A stretch of DNA of 64,000 nucleotides from Albimonas sp036154955. Its GTDB lineage: Bacteria > Pseudomonadota > Alphaproteobacteria > Rhodobacterales > Rhodobacteraceae. The stretch covers positions 1-64,000 of the forward strand of contig JAYZWL010000123.1 of assembly GCA_036154955.1 (NCBI GenBank), written 5' to 3'. A program made the translations under genes and the position numbers. The stretch's first letter is position 1. Every line of letters begins with the position of its first letter. Shown here piece by piece: positions 1 to 9,252 of this stretch. A model generated the notes under the pieces. The model worked only from the letters and a program-made list of their open reading frames with translations. It did not search any database and was not told the origin of the DNA.

Positions 1-427
1 CTGTCAACGCGGGCGCGGGGGTGGGGGGCGGGCGGAGCGACGCGAGGGGGCGGGGAGCGGGGCGCGAGGCCGGGCCGCCCGCGCCCGGGGCCATCGGCGC
101 GACGAGGCCCGCGCGCCGCGGCGGACGCGGGCCACACGGCCGACCTCCGGCGGCGCGCCCGGCGGAACCGGCCTGAAGGCGCGCCGCCCGAGGTCGCGCC
201 GATGGCGCCCGACCGCCCCGGCGCGCCGGGAACCTGGGCGCGGGTGGAGAGGCGCGCAGGCGGCGGGGGCGGCGCCTCAGACCGTTTCGGACCGTCGATG
301 GCGCCCCCGCCCGGGCGCGCGCCCCGGGCTCGACCCGGGGCCTCTCGACCATGCCGACCCGCACGAGGCCCCGGGTCAGGCCCGGGGCGCCGAGACACGA
401 CGGCGCCGGACCTCAGGTCAGGCCGCC
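1..427. other. gene-free left edge
   Basis: I see no convincing coding region here. The stretch is extremely GC-rich and the frames without stops give Arg/Pro/Gly-rich translations with no family resemblance. Its only recognisable content is the paired palindromic repeat at 319-390, which lies just past the 3' end of the minus-strand dgdA gene and could end its transcript. A gene running in from the left edge cannot be excluded for the first 200 bases. Confidence 0.5.
319..390. repeat. paired palindromic intergenic repeat, copy 1
   Basis: A 26-base element (319-344, core CCCCGGGCTCGACCCGGGGC) is followed 20 bases later by an inverted copy (365-390, core CCCCGGGTCAGGCCCGGGGC). Each copy is itself a near-palindrome, and the two together could form a long hairpin. 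The same element recurs at 24638, 45408-45479, 48274-48342 and 59588, always between genes, so it behaves like a REP-type repeat. Here it lies about 40 bases past the dgdA stop. Confidence 0.8.
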
Positions 428-1720
428 TCAGGCGACGGCGGCGAAGGCGGCGTCGAGGATGTCGGCGGCCTCGTCGATCTCGGCCTCCGACACGGTCAGC
501 GGCGGGGCGATGCGGAACACGCTGCACATGCCCGGCAGGGCGGCGATGTTGACCGAGAGCCCGCGCGCCGCCGCCTCCCGCATCGCCGCCCTGCCTCGCG
601 CCTCGTCCGGGGCCTTGGAGCCGCGGTCCGCCACCACCTCCAGCCCCACCAGCAACCCGCGCCCGCGCACGTCGCCGATGCAGGCGTGCTTCTGGGCGAG
701 GTCGCGCAGCCGGCCCTGAAGGCGCGCGCCCATCTCCGCCGCCCGGTCCGCCAGCCGGTCGCGCCGCACGATCTCCAGCACCTTCAGTCCGACCGCGGCG
801 GGCAGCGGGTCGGAGACATGGGTGGTGTAGAACAGGAAGCGGTTGGCATGGGCCTCCGCCTCGATGGCGGCCGAGGTCACCACCGCCGACAGCGGCAGCC
901 CCGCCCCTAGCGTCTTCGACAGGGTGAGGATGTCGGGGACCACCCCGTCCCGCTCGAACGCGTACATCAGCCCGGTGCGCCCGACGCCGGTCTGCGCCTC
1001 GTCGAGGATCAGCAGCATCCCGCGGGCGTCGCATTCGGCCTTCAGCGCGGTCAGGTAGCCCTCCGGCAGATCGATGATGCCGCCGGAGGAGAGAATCGGC
1101 TCGGCGATGAAGGCGGCGAGCGCGCCGGTGGACATCGCGTCCACCGCGGCGAAATCGGAGGCCAGAAGCTCCCGCCAGCCCGGCCCGTCCTCGCCGAAGC
1201 GGGGGCGGTAGGCGTTGGGCGCGGGGATCGCGTAGTTGCCCGGCATCGCCGGCCCGTAGCCCTTGCGCCCGGCGGAATAGGTCGCCGCCGCCGCCGCCCC
1301 GGTCATGCCGTGCCAGGACTGGGCGAAGCTGACCACCTCCCACTTGCCCGTCGCGCATTTGGCGAGCCGGAGGGCGGCGTCGTTGGCCTCCCCCCCCGTG
1401 GTCAGCAGCAGCGCCCGGTCCAGCCCCGCGGGCAGGGTCGCGCAGAGCGTCTCGGCCAGGTCCACCACCGGGGCCGAGAGCATCCCGGAATAGAGATGCA
1501 CCAGCCGCCCCGCCATCTCGCGCACCGTCTCGGTGATCTCGGGATGGGAATGGCCGAGCACCGCCGACATCTGCCCGGACGTGAAATCGAGGATCGAGCG
1601 GCCGTCGGCCGAGAACACCCGCGTCCCCTCCGCCCGGACGATATCGGCGTCGAACCAGTCGACGCCGTAGCGGATCAGCGCGGCGTCGGCGCGGGCCATG
1701 AAGTCGGCGGAGGCGGGCAT
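428..1720 (-). CDS. dgdA: 2,2-dialkylglycine decarboxylase (PLP aminotransferase class III fold)
   Basis: The 430-residue product closely resembles Burkholderia cepacia dialkylglycine decarboxylase (433 aa) along its whole length. That enzyme decarboxylates 2-aminoisobutyrate or isovaline to a ketone and transfers the amino group to pyruvate. Visible landmarks are FTSGQMSAVLGH with Gln50 (the family's Gln52, important for decarboxylation), SWHGMTGAA, the PLP-ring Asp240 in DEAQTGVGRTG, the Schiff-base Lys269 in LTLSKTLGAG, and FYTTHVSDPLPAA. I chose the start at 1720 (MPASADF); the open frame extends upstream but loses homology. It is divergent from an Lrp/AsnC regulator, whereas the Burkholderia gene is controlled by the LysR-type DgdR. 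A plain omega-aminotransferase is the alternative, but the Gln and the flanking motifs favour DgdA. Confidence 0.85.
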   Translation of the reverse strand: MPASADFMARADAALIRYGVDWFDADIVRAEGTRVFSADGRSILDFTSGQMSAVLGHSHPEITETVREMAGRLVHLYSGMLSAPVVDLAETLCATLPAGLDRALLLTTGGEANDAALRLAKCATGKWEVVSFAQSWHGMTGAAAAATYSAGRKGYGPAMPGNYAIPAPNAYRPRFGEDGPGWRELLASDFAAVDAMSTGALAAFIAEPILSSGGIIDLPEGYLTALKAECDARGMLLILDEAQTGVGRTGLMYAFERDGVVPDILTLSKTLGAGLPLSAVVTSAAIEAEAHANRFLFYTTHVSDPLPAAVGLKVLEIVRRDRLADRAAEMGARLQGRLRDLAQKHACIGDVRGRGLLVGLEVVADRGSKAPDEARGRAAMREAAARGLSVNIAALPGMCSVFRIAPPLTVSEAEIDEAADILDAAFAAVA

Positions 1721-1874
1721 GTCTGGGGCTCCTGCAAGGCGCTGTTTCCGACAGATTGCGCCGGCGTCGTCGGGCGGAGAAGCGCGACGGACGGCAGGCG
1801 GCGCGCATTTCCTCTCGATTTCCTCCTCTGCACGAGAATAATCGGAACAGATCCGAAACCAGACGAGAACCGCC
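1721..1874. promoter_or_regulatory. dgdA / lrp divergent control region with dyad
   Basis: This 154-base spacer separates the divergent decarboxylase and Lrp-family genes, so it should hold both promoters. It becomes AT-richer near 1815-1860. An inverted repeat TCGGA-N5-TCCGA lies at 1842-1856, just before the regulator start. It is a candidate Lrp-type operator for autoregulation and dgdA control. That role is inferred from position and symmetry only. Confidence 0.45.
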
Positions 1875-2354
1875 ATGTTCGACGCCGCCGACCGCCGGAT
1901 ATTGTCGCTCCTGCAGCGCGACGCCCGCCGCACCCAGTCCGAACTGGCCGAGGCGGTGGGCCTGTCGCTCTCGGCCTGCGCCAAGCGCACGGCGCGGCTC
2001 TGGGCCGAGGGGGTGATCGAGGGCGCGACGGCGGCTCTGGACCGGAGCCGGTTCCGCCGCCCGGTGACGGCGGCGGTGATGGTGACGCTGACCGCGCCGC
2101 GGGCCGGGGTCTCGGACGCCTTCGCCGCGGCGATCCTGCGCCATGAGGAGGTGCTGCAATGCCATGTGGTGACGGGGGATTTCGACTTCCTGCTGCTGGT
2201 GCAGGCGAAGTCGATCGAGGACTACCACGCCTTCGCCCAGGCCACCTTCGGCGCCTTGCCCACGGTGCGCGCCTACAAGACCACCTTCGTCCTGCGCACC
2301 CACAAGAACGTCGACCGGCTGCCCGACTGGGCGCTCGCCGCGCCGATGGACTGA
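1875..2354 (+). CDS. Lrp/AsnC family transcriptional regulator
   Basis: This 159-residue protein has the standard Lrp/AsnC layout: an N-terminal winged helix-turn-helix (about residues 1-60, starting FDAADRRILSLLQRDAR, with LAEAVGLSLSACAKR as the recognition region) and a C-terminal RAM/AsnC effector domain (about 65-150, with VTGDFDFLLLVQAKSIEDY). Such proteins form octamers or hexadecamers that respond to amino acids. Being divergent from dgdA, it is probably the local regulator of amino-acid decarboxylation, possibly sensing an alpha-branched amino acid; the ligand is unknown. There is no strong Shine-Dalgarno sequence before the ATG, but the start aligns with the family N-terminus. Confidence 0.9.
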   Translation: MFDAADRRILSLLQRDARRTQSELAEAVGLSLSACAKRTARLWAEGVIEGATAALDRSRFRRPVTAAVMVTLTAPRAGVSDAFAAAILRHEEVLQCHVVTGDFDFLLLVQAKSIEDYHAFAQATFGALPTVRAYKTTFVLRTHKNVDRLPDWALAAPMD

Positions 2355-2497
2355 GCGCCCGCGCGCCGAAGCCCGAACGCCGCGTCCTGCGCGCCGGAAA
2401 CCCGGCCTTCACCTTTGCCCGTCACATATCCGCCCGACATTGCCGGGCGCCGGGCGCTTCGCTAGGGTCTCGCGGAACCGAAGGGAGGAGCCCTGCC

Positions 2498-3976
2498 ATG
2501 AACATTCCCGTCAACATCCCCATGCCCCTGAAGGATCCGTCGGTCCTGACCGGCCGCGCCTATATCGACGGCCAGTGGCGGGACGGCGCGGGCGGCAAGA
2601 CCTTCGAGGTGCACAATCCCGCCTCGGGCAAGCTGATCGCCGACGTCGCCGACTGCTCCGCCGAACAGGCCGCCGAAGCGATCGACGCCGCCTACGCCGC
2701 CCAGAAGGCCTGGGCCGGCCTGCTGGCCTCCGAACGCTGCGCCATGGTGGCGGAGCTGGGGCGGCTGATGATCGAACATGCCGACGATCTCGGCGCGATC
2801 CTGTGCGCGGAGATGGGCAAGCCCTTCGCCGAGGCGCGGGGGGAGATCGTCTACGGCGCCTCCTTCCTCGAATGGTTCGCGGAGGAAGGGAAGCGCATCT
2901 ACGGCGACACCATTCCCGCCGCCGCCAAGGGCAAGCGGATCCTGGTGCTCAAGCAGCCGGTGGGGGTCGTGGCCTCGATCACGCCGTGGAACTTCCCCAA
3001 CGCCATGATCACCCGCAAGATCGCCCCGGCGCTCGCCGCGGGCTGCACGGTGGTGGCGCGGCCGGCCAAGCTCACGCCGCTCTCGGCCACCGCCATCGCG
3101 GTGCTGGCGGAGCGCGCGGGCTTCCCGGCGGGCGTGTTCAACCTGATCACCTCGTCCTCGGCCTCCGCCATCGGGACCGAGTTCTGCACCAATCCCAAGG
3201 TCCGCAAGCTGACCTTCACCGGCTCGACCGAGGTGGGCCGGGTGCTGATGCGCCAGTGCTCCGAGGACATCAAGAAGCTGAGCCTGGAGCTGGGGGGCAA
3301 CGCGCCCTTCATCGTCTTCGACGACGCGGATCTCGACGCGGCGGTGGAAGGGGCCATGGGCTCCAAGTTCCGCAACGCCGGGCAGACCTGCGTCTGCGCC
3401 AACCGCATCTACGTGCAGAAGGGGGTCTACGACGCCTTCGCCGAAAAGCTGGTGGAGCGGATGCAGAGCCTGCATGTCGGCGACGGCTTCCAGGAGGGGA
3501 TCAATATCGGCCCGCTCGTGGACATGCCCGCGGTCGAGAAGGTGGAGGAGCATGTCGCCGACGCGGTGGACAAGGGGGCCGAGGTGATCTTCGGCGGCTT
3601 CCGCCACGCGCTGGGCGGGTCCTTCTACACCCCCACCGTGCTCACCGGCGTCACCCAGGCGATGAAGGTCGCGCGGGAGGAGACGTTCGGCCCCGTCGCC
3701 CCCCTCTTCGCCTTCGACACGGAGGACGAGGTGGTGCAGATGGCCAACGACACCGAGTTCGGCCTCGCCGCCTATTTCTACAGCCGCGACATCGGCCGCT
3801 GCCTGCGGGTGGCGGAGGCGCTGGAATACGGCATCGTCGGGGTGAACGACGGCCTGCCCTCCACCGCCGTGGCGCCCTTCGGCGGCGTCAAGCAGTCGGG
3901 GCTGGGGCGCGAGGGCTCCAAATACGGCATCGAGGATTTCCTCGAAGTGAAGTACCTGAGCCTCGGCGGCATCTGA
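2498..3976 (+). CDS. gabD: NAD(P)-dependent succinate-semialdehyde dehydrogenase family protein
   Basis: The 492-residue aldehyde dehydrogenase oxidises an aldehyde to the acid in the cytoplasm. The closest family is GabD, which turns succinate semialdehyde into succinate in GABA breakdown. Features are PWNFPNAM (about 163-170), the cofactor loop FTGSTEVGR (240-248), the general base Glu264 in LELGGNAP, the nucleophile Cys298 in NAGQTCVCANR, and EETFGPVAP. The start at 2498 has a strong ribosome site (GGGAGGAG) ten bases upstream, and the frame before it is not conserved. It follows the Lrp gene by 143 bases, so a shared role with dgdA is possible but unproven. Other short-chain semialdehydes are possible substrates. 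Confidence 0.85.
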   Translation: MNIPVNIPMPLKDPSVLTGRAYIDGQWRDGAGGKTFEVHNPASGKLIADVADCSAEQAAEAIDAAYAAQKAWAGLLASERCAMVAELGRLMIEHADDLGAILCAEMGKPFAEARGEIVYGASFLEWFAEEGKRIYGDTIPAAAKGKRILVLKQPVGVVASITPWNFPNAMITRKIAPALAAGCTVVARPAKLTPLSATAIAVLAERAGFPAGVFNLITSSSASAIGTEFCTNPKVRKLTFTGSTEVGRVLMRQCSEDIKKLSLELGGNAPFIVFDDADLDAAVEGAMGSKFRNAGQTCVCANRIYVQKGVYDAFAEKLVERMQSLHVGDGFQEGINIGPLVDMPAVEKVEEHVADAVDKGAEVIFGGFRHALGGSFYTPTVLTGVTQAMKVAREETFGPVAPLFAFDTEDEVVQMANDTEFGLAAYFYSRDIGRCLRVAEALEYGIVGVNDGLPSTAVAPFGGVKQSGLGREGSKYGIEDFLEVKYLSLGGI

Positions 3977-5436
3977 CCGCCTCCCGCCCGCGCCCCCTGC
4001 GGCGCGGGCGGACCGCGCCCGGACGCCTCGCGGCGCGACGGGCGCGAAGAGGGGGCGGGATCAGGGTTCCGGCCGCTCGCGCGTTCGGCGGACGGCCCGT
4101 CCGCGGGAAGGCTCGCGTGCCCGCCTCGTTCTTTCGCATGGGGTCCATCTTCGAACGAACGGGGCGGCCCTCCCCGCAGCCGCCGAGATCGCCGGCGGCG
4201 GGGTCTCCGAGCACCGCGGCCGCGCGTCCCTGACGGCGGCGGACGGGCCGTCCGTCCGGGTGCTTCCGCCCGACCCGATTCGTCCGGCCGACCGCGGCCA
4301 CGAGACCGACGCGATCCGCCGGGACATGGAGGTCGGGGGCGGCATCGCGGCGATCCCGGCGCGCAGGACCCGAAAAGGCCCACGCACCGCCGGCGCAAGC
4401 ATCCACGCCCTGCGCGATCGCATCGAGCGGCGCCTCGAACCGCCGGAAGAACGCCCGTCGCGTCGCCGCCCGCCACGGCAGGTCCGCGGCCTGCGATCGC
4501 GGCGGCGCGCCGATCGCGGGGATCCGCCTGAGGATCAGGGGCTTCGTCATCACGCCCCAGGGCCGCGGGCCGAGACCTGATGCGAGCGTGCGGACCGCCG
4601 GGACGGAGCGGGCCCCCGGCGCCGGCGCCTCATGCGCGGCCCGGACCAGCCACGCCTGTCGGCCGCGCCGGCGAGCCCCCCGGCGAACGCGACCCCGCCG
4701 GCTTGCGCCCGGACGCAGGCGAGGGCCGGATCCGGCCCGCGGTCGCCGCCCATCCGCCCGGCAACGCCCCCGCCTGACGGTCCGCGGTCCCGGGGCGAGC
4801 CCCTTTCCGGCCGCCGAGGCTCGCGCGCCGGAGCTGACGCCCTGTCCTACGGATCCGCTCGGCCGCTGCCCGGAGGACGCCCCCGGCCGTTGCGCCGCCA
4901 CGGGGCCTCCGGACGCCGGCGACCGGCGCGGAACCGGGGCGGACCTGAGGCTGCGCGAACGGCGCCGGCCCGCATCGGGACGCGCGCCCAACGGCCCCGT
5001 CGGATGCGCGCCGCGGCCCCGTCGCGACGGCGGCGGCCCCTCGCACGGCGCGCGCCCGGCCGCGGGCATGCGGAACCGGCGCAGGGCGCCGGCGTCGCGA
5101 CCACGCGCGCCGGGCGGCGTGGTCGCCCCTGCGACCGGCAGAGACCGGGAAGGGCGGCCGGCGCGGGCCACGCCGGCGACGGGTCGCAGCCGAACCGCTC
5201 GGCCACGCGCGCGCCGGCCGGGGCGTCCCGTCCCGAACCTCTGGCCTCCCCCGCAGCGGCGCGAACGCGCGTTTCGCCCCCGCCCCCCCGCATCGCGCGG
5301 CGAAACGGCGCCATCGCCCCCCCCGACGCGACCGCCGTTCCCGCGCCCGGCGCGGCATGCGACCGGTGTCCGCGCGCGCCTGGCGCCGCGCCTCCGCCGG
5401 CGCGCGGCCGGGGGCGCGCCTTGCGCCGGCGCGGGG
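3977..5436. other. 1.46-kb region without intact genes
   Basis: This spacer is far longer than its neighbours. Many open frames cross it on both strands because of the GC content, but their translations are Arg/Pro/Ala-rich and match no family. The one recognisable piece is a transposase remnant at 4287-4554. From 4555 to 5436 I see nothing identifiable. It looks like decayed mobile DNA. Confidence 0.6.
4287..4554 (+). pseudogene. IS5-family transposase C-terminal remnant, frameshifted
   Basis: Read from 4287, the frame gives ADRGHETDAIRRDM, then IPARRTRKGPR and ALRDRIERRL. This is the pattern of the DDE-domain end of IS5-type transposases (ADKGYDSDALR, IPPRRNRK, YRxRxxIERxF). The match then continues in the next frame from 4438 as NRRKNARRVAARHGRSAA and GIRLRIRGFV, the family's FNRLKNARRVATRYDK and IRLWIRxFV. 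One extra base near 4437 accounts for the shift. No start, N-terminal part or terminal inverted repeats are visible. This is a decayed insertion-sequence fragment. Recognition is from memory of the family pattern. Confidence 0.7.
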
Positions 5437-6390
5437 TCAGACCACCCGGTCTGGCAGCGGGCGCCCTTCGAAGAACGCCTCCAGGTTGGCCACGCATTTC
5501 ATGCCCATCGCCTCGCGCGTCTCCTCCGTGGCGGAGCCCAGATGCGGCAGCAGGACCGCGTTATCCAGCCCCCGCAGCGCCTCGGGGACCCGCGGCTCCT
5601 GCGCGAACACGTCGAGCCCGGCGGAGATCCGCCCCGCCTCCAGCGCCGCGATCAGCGCCGGCTCGTCCACCACGTCGCCGCGCGCGGTGTTGATCAGGAC
5701 CGCGCCGGGCTTCATCCGCCCGATCAGCGCCGCGGAGATCAGCCCCCGGTTCGCCTCCCCCCCCGGGCAGTGCAGCGAGACCACGTCGGCCGCGGCCATC
5801 AGCGCCGGCAGCTCCATCCGCTGCGCGGGCAGCCCCGGATCGACCTCGGAGCGGTTGGCGTAAAGGATCCGCATCCCGAAGCCGTGATGCGCGCGGCGCG
5901 CGGTGGCCTGGCCGATGCGGCCCATGCCGACGATGCCCAGCGTGCGGCCGCGCAGGTCGCCGCCCAGCAGCTGGGTGGGGGCCCAGCCCTCCCAGGCCCC
6001 GGCGCGCACCATGCGTTCGCCCTCCGCCGCCCGGCGCAGGACCATCAGGATCAGGGTCATGGCGATGTCGGCGGTGGCGTCGGTCAGCACGCCCGGCGTG
6101 TTGGACACCGCCACGCCGCGCGCCGCGCAGGCGTCGAGGTCGATATGGTTCACCCCCACCGCGAAATTGGCCAGCAGCTTCGCCCGCGGCGCCGCGCCCA
6201 AGGCCGCGGCGTCGATCCGGTCGCCCACCGTGCACAGCACCGCGTCCGCGGAGGCCATGGCCGCCGCCAGCCGGCCCGCGTCGAAGGGCGCGTCGTCGGG
6301 GTTCAGGACCGTGTCGAAACGGTCCGAGAGCGCGGCTTCCACCGTTGCGGGCAAGCGGCGGGTGACGATGACGCGGGGGCGGTCGGACAT
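5437..6390 (-). CDS. D-isomer-specific 2-hydroxyacid dehydrogenase (glyoxylate/hydroxypyruvate reductase-like)
   Basis: The 317-residue cytoplasmic oxidoreductase probably reduces glyoxylate or hydroxypyruvate with NAD(P)H, or works in the reverse direction on a D-2-hydroxyacid. The NAD-binding fold is clear from VGMGRIGQATARRAH, followed by a basic YANRSEV at the strand end that hints at NADP preference. Catalytic elements follow: INTARGDVVDEPAL, the Glu in GLDVFAQEP, and the His in LLPHLGSATEE. Length is typical for the GyaR/GRHPR group. It is flanked by the IS-remnant region and a small lipoprotein gene and is transcribed alone. The exact substrate cannot be read from sequence. Confidence 0.88.
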   Translation of the reverse strand: MSDRPRVIVTRRLPATVEAALSDRFDTVLNPDDAPFDAGRLAAAMASADAVLCTVGDRIDAAALGAAPRAKLLANFAVGVNHIDLDACAARGVAVSNTPGVLTDATADIAMTLILMVLRRAAEGERMVRAGAWEGWAPTQLLGGDLRGRTLGIVGMGRIGQATARRAHHGFGMRILYANRSEVDPGLPAQRMELPALMAAADVVSLHCPGGEANRGLISAALIGRMKPGAVLINTARGDVVDEPALIAALEAGRISAGLDVFAQEPRVPEALRGLDNAVLLPHLGSATEETREAMGMKCVANLEAFFEGRPLPDRVV

Positions 6391-6515
6391 GGGGGGCTCC
6401 GGATCTGCGCAGGGTTGCCGGAGGGTGGCATGGCGGGGCGGGCCGGGGAAAGGGGCCGCGCGACGGCCCGGTCGCGGGCGACGCCGCGTCCTCGCCGAGG
6501 GCGGGACGAACGAAA

Positions 6516-6541
6516 GGGGCGCGTCCTTCCGGTCGCGCCCC
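6516..6541 (-). terminator. rho-independent-like terminator after the small lipoprotein gene
   Basis: An eight-base GC stem (6516-6523 GGGGCGCG with 6534-6541) has a ten-base loop. On the minus strand it is followed by CTTTCGTTCG, a weak T-rich tail. It lies 78 bases past the stop of the 6619-6807 gene. Confidence 0.55.
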
Positions 6542-6618
6542 CCCCCCGTAACAGGTCCCGCCGCAACAGATCCCCGCGGTCAGGGCCTCTTGCGCCGCGC
6601 CGCAGCGCCGCGCGCCGC

Positions 6619-6807
6619 TCAGTACTTCTTCGGGCCGTAGCCGGTCGGATAGGTCGGGATCACCTGCGGCGTCATCGAATTGGCCACGTCCTTCGACACC
6701 GGCGGCGCCACCGGGGCGCAGGCGGCGGCGGCGAGGGCCGCGATCAGGGCCGCCGGCAGGGCGGCTCGGGTCAGGATACGGGTCGTGAAGGCAGGGGCGC
6801 CGGTCAT
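6619..6807 (-). CDS. small hypothetical lipoprotein
   Basis: This is a 62-residue protein with a hydrophobic N-terminus (about residues 10-28) ending in a lipobox-like ALAAAAC, so it should be lipidated at Cys30. The mature part would be only about 33 residues, Pro/Tyr-rich with NSMTPQVIPTYPTGYG near the end. I do not recognise a named family. A real gene is supported by the clear signal sequence, a purine-rich GAGACGAC before the start and a hairpin terminator downstream. It may be a small envelope lipoprotein; function unknown. Confidence 0.65.
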   Translation of the reverse strand: MTGAPAFTTRILTRAALPAALIAALAAAACAPVAPPVSKDVANSMTPQVIPTYPTGYGPKKY

Positions 6808-7210
6808 GTCGTCTCTCCATGTTCAGGCCGTCGCGACGGCGGATCATCCGAAGCGGCCGCCCCCGCGGTCCGCTCCGCCCGCCCCGTTCCGGGCGGCTCT
6901 GACCGAATGATCTGGCGCCTCGCAGGGCGGTTCCTTGGCGGCGATCCGGACGAAGCGGGGCGATTTGGCGCCGGAACGACAAAGGGCGCCGCGGCCGGAA
7001 TACGCGGGACTCGGGCCGATGGACACGGAGTCCCGCGCAATGCGGCGAAAGCCGGGCGCGAACCGGGGCGAGGCGCGGGCCAAATGGCGCCGCGAGGTCC
7101 GCGCCCGCCTGACGCGCGCCTGAATACGGCTTGACCCAGCGGCCGAAAGGGCCCGGGCCGGCCCGCGCCGCGCCCCCGACCGCCCCCGTCCGCTCCGGGC
7201 CGCCCCCGCC
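6808..7210. other. intergenic region, no gene seen
   Basis: About 400 bases lie between the minus-strand lipoprotein start and the minus-strand hydrolase stop. A short plus frame at 6935-7123 gives an Arg-rich 62-residue translation without a ribosome site or family match, which I do not accept as a gene. The lipoprotein promoter presumably lies near 6810-6960. Confidence 0.5.
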
Positions 7211-8116
7211 TCAGCTCCCGGCCGCCGCCGCGGCCATGGCGCGCGCGTCCAGCACCGCCCGCGCCCAGTCCGCCGGCCGCTCCTGCGGCAGGTTGTGCCC
7301 GGCCCCGCGGAACACCCGCAGCTCCTGCGGGCCGGAGAACCGCCCGCCATGCCCCGCCGTCCCCGGGTTCACCCCGTCGGCGTCGCCATCCACCCGGATC
7401 GTGGGCACGGGGATCGGCGGCTGCGCGGCCAGCGCCGCCTCGACCCCGGCCGCGGCCGGGTCTCCGGCGACCAGGCCGTAGCGGTGGCGGTAGGAGTGGA
7501 TCACCACCTCGACGAAATCGGGGTTGTCGAAGCCCGCGGCGGCGCGCGCGAAGGCGGCCTCGTCGAAGTCCCAGGTCGGGGACCACATCCGCCACAGCAG
7601 CCGGGCGATGCCGGCCCGGTCCGCCTCCAGCCCCCGGCGGCCCCGCTCGGAATGGAAGTAGTATTGATACCAGAGCGCGGCCTCGGCCTCCGGCGCCGCC
7701 GGCTCCATGGCCCGGGCGATGTTCTGGATGTTGTAGGAATTGCCGGTCACCAGCGCCTCGACCCGCCCGGGCCAGAGCGCGGCGACCACGCAGGCCGCCC
7801 GCCCGCCCCAGTCGTAGCCGCCCAGCACCGCGCGCCCGATGCCCAGCGCGTCCATCAGCGCCAGCATGTCCCGCCCCAGCGCCGCCTGCTCGCCCGAGCG
7901 GGGCGTGTCGGCCGAGAGGAACCGCGTCGGCCCGTAGCCGCGCAGCCAGGGGACGACGACCCGCGCGCCGGCCTCGGCCAGGATCGGGGCGGCCTCGGCA
8001 TAGGCGTCGGGGGCGTAGGGGAAGCCATGGCCCATCAGGCAGGGCCAGCCGTCCGCCGGCCCCCATTCCAGGCAGGCGACGGAGAGTTGTCCGGCCTTCA
8101 CGGTGAATTCGCGCAT
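7211..8116 (-). CDS. alpha/beta hydrolase, epoxide hydrolase / haloalkane dehalogenase-like
   Basis: The 301-residue alpha/beta-fold enzyme has the oxyanion motif HGFPY (about 36-40) and a nucleophile elbow GGYDWGGRA. The nucleophile is Asp rather than Ser, as in epoxide hydrolases and haloacetate/haloalkane dehalogenases. The acid is likely in the RVDGDADGV segment and the base His in GAGHNLPQERP. It should hydrolyse an epoxide or carbon-halogen bond through an alkyl-enzyme ester. The start at 8116 (MREFTV) is preceded by GGGGGAGGAG; an upstream in-frame start would add 26 unconserved residues. It is transcribed alone in the minus direction. The natural substrate is unknown. Confidence 0.82.
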   Translation of the reverse strand: MREFTVKAGQLSVACLEWGPADGWPCLMGHGFPYAPDAYAEAAPILAEAGARVVVPWLRGYGPTRFLSADTPRSGEQAALGRDMLALMDALGIGRAVLGGYDWGGRAACVVAALWPGRVEALVTGNSYNIQNIARAMEPAAPEAEAALWYQYYFHSERGRRGLEADRAGIARLLWRMWSPTWDFDEAAFARAAAGFDNPDFVEVVIHSYRHRYGLVAGDPAAAGVEAALAAQPPIPVPTIRVDGDADGVNPGTAGHGGRFSGPQELRVFRGAGHNLPQERPADWARAVLDARAMAAAAAGS

Positions 8117-8299
8117 TCCGGTCTCCTCCCCCTCCCCCCGCATCGGCGTCGGCGCGCGCAGCAAAGCGCCGGGCCGGGACGGGGTCAACCTCACCCGTCG
8201 CGCCGCCCTCTGCCCTCCCGCGCCGCCTCGCGCCAGCGAGGCCGGGGGCGAGAGGGGTTCCCCCCTCGACGCCCCCGTCCCCCCCTCTCGAAACGCGAA

Positions 8300-8327
8300 A
8301 GGGGCGCGCCATGCCCGGCGCGCCCCT
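8300..8327 (-). terminator. terminator of the SDR gene
   Basis: An eleven-base perfect stem (8300-8310 AGGGGCGCGCC with 8317-8327) has a six-base loop. On the minus strand it is followed by TTCGCGTTTCG. It lies 31 bases past the stop of the SDR gene and matches the style of the other terminators in this window. Confidence 0.7.
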
Positions 8328-8357
8328 CCCCGTCGCGATCCCCGAGGGGTCCGCGTC

Positions 8358-9128
<771 letters not shown>

Positions 9129-9180
9129 CGGATGTCTCCTGCTTTCCTGTTGTCGTCGGGATCCGCGGCGCGCGCCGGGG

Positions 9181-9201
9181 CGCCCTCCGGAGCGGAGGGC
9201 G
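9181..9201 (-). terminator. hairpin between rhodanese and SDR genes
   Basis: A nine-base stem (9181-9189 CGCCCTCCG with 9193-9201) with a three-base loop sits between the rhodanese stop and the SDR start. There is no T tract, so it may be an attenuator or mRNA-stabilising hairpin rather than a full terminator. Confidence 0.35.
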
Positions 9202-9252
9202 GGGCGGCGCCGCGGGGAGGGGGTCGCCGGCCGCGCGGGCCGGCGGAATGGA

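Noticed and set aside
6935..7123. Small plus-strand gene of 62 codons
   Set aside because: The translation is Arg-rich without a recognisable pattern, and there is no ribosome site before the start.
4588..7134. An 848-codon plus-strand frame across 4.6-7.1 kb
   Set aside because: It is antisense to the 2-hydroxyacid dehydrogenase and otherwise Arg/Pro/Gly-rich. It has no motif or ribosome site.
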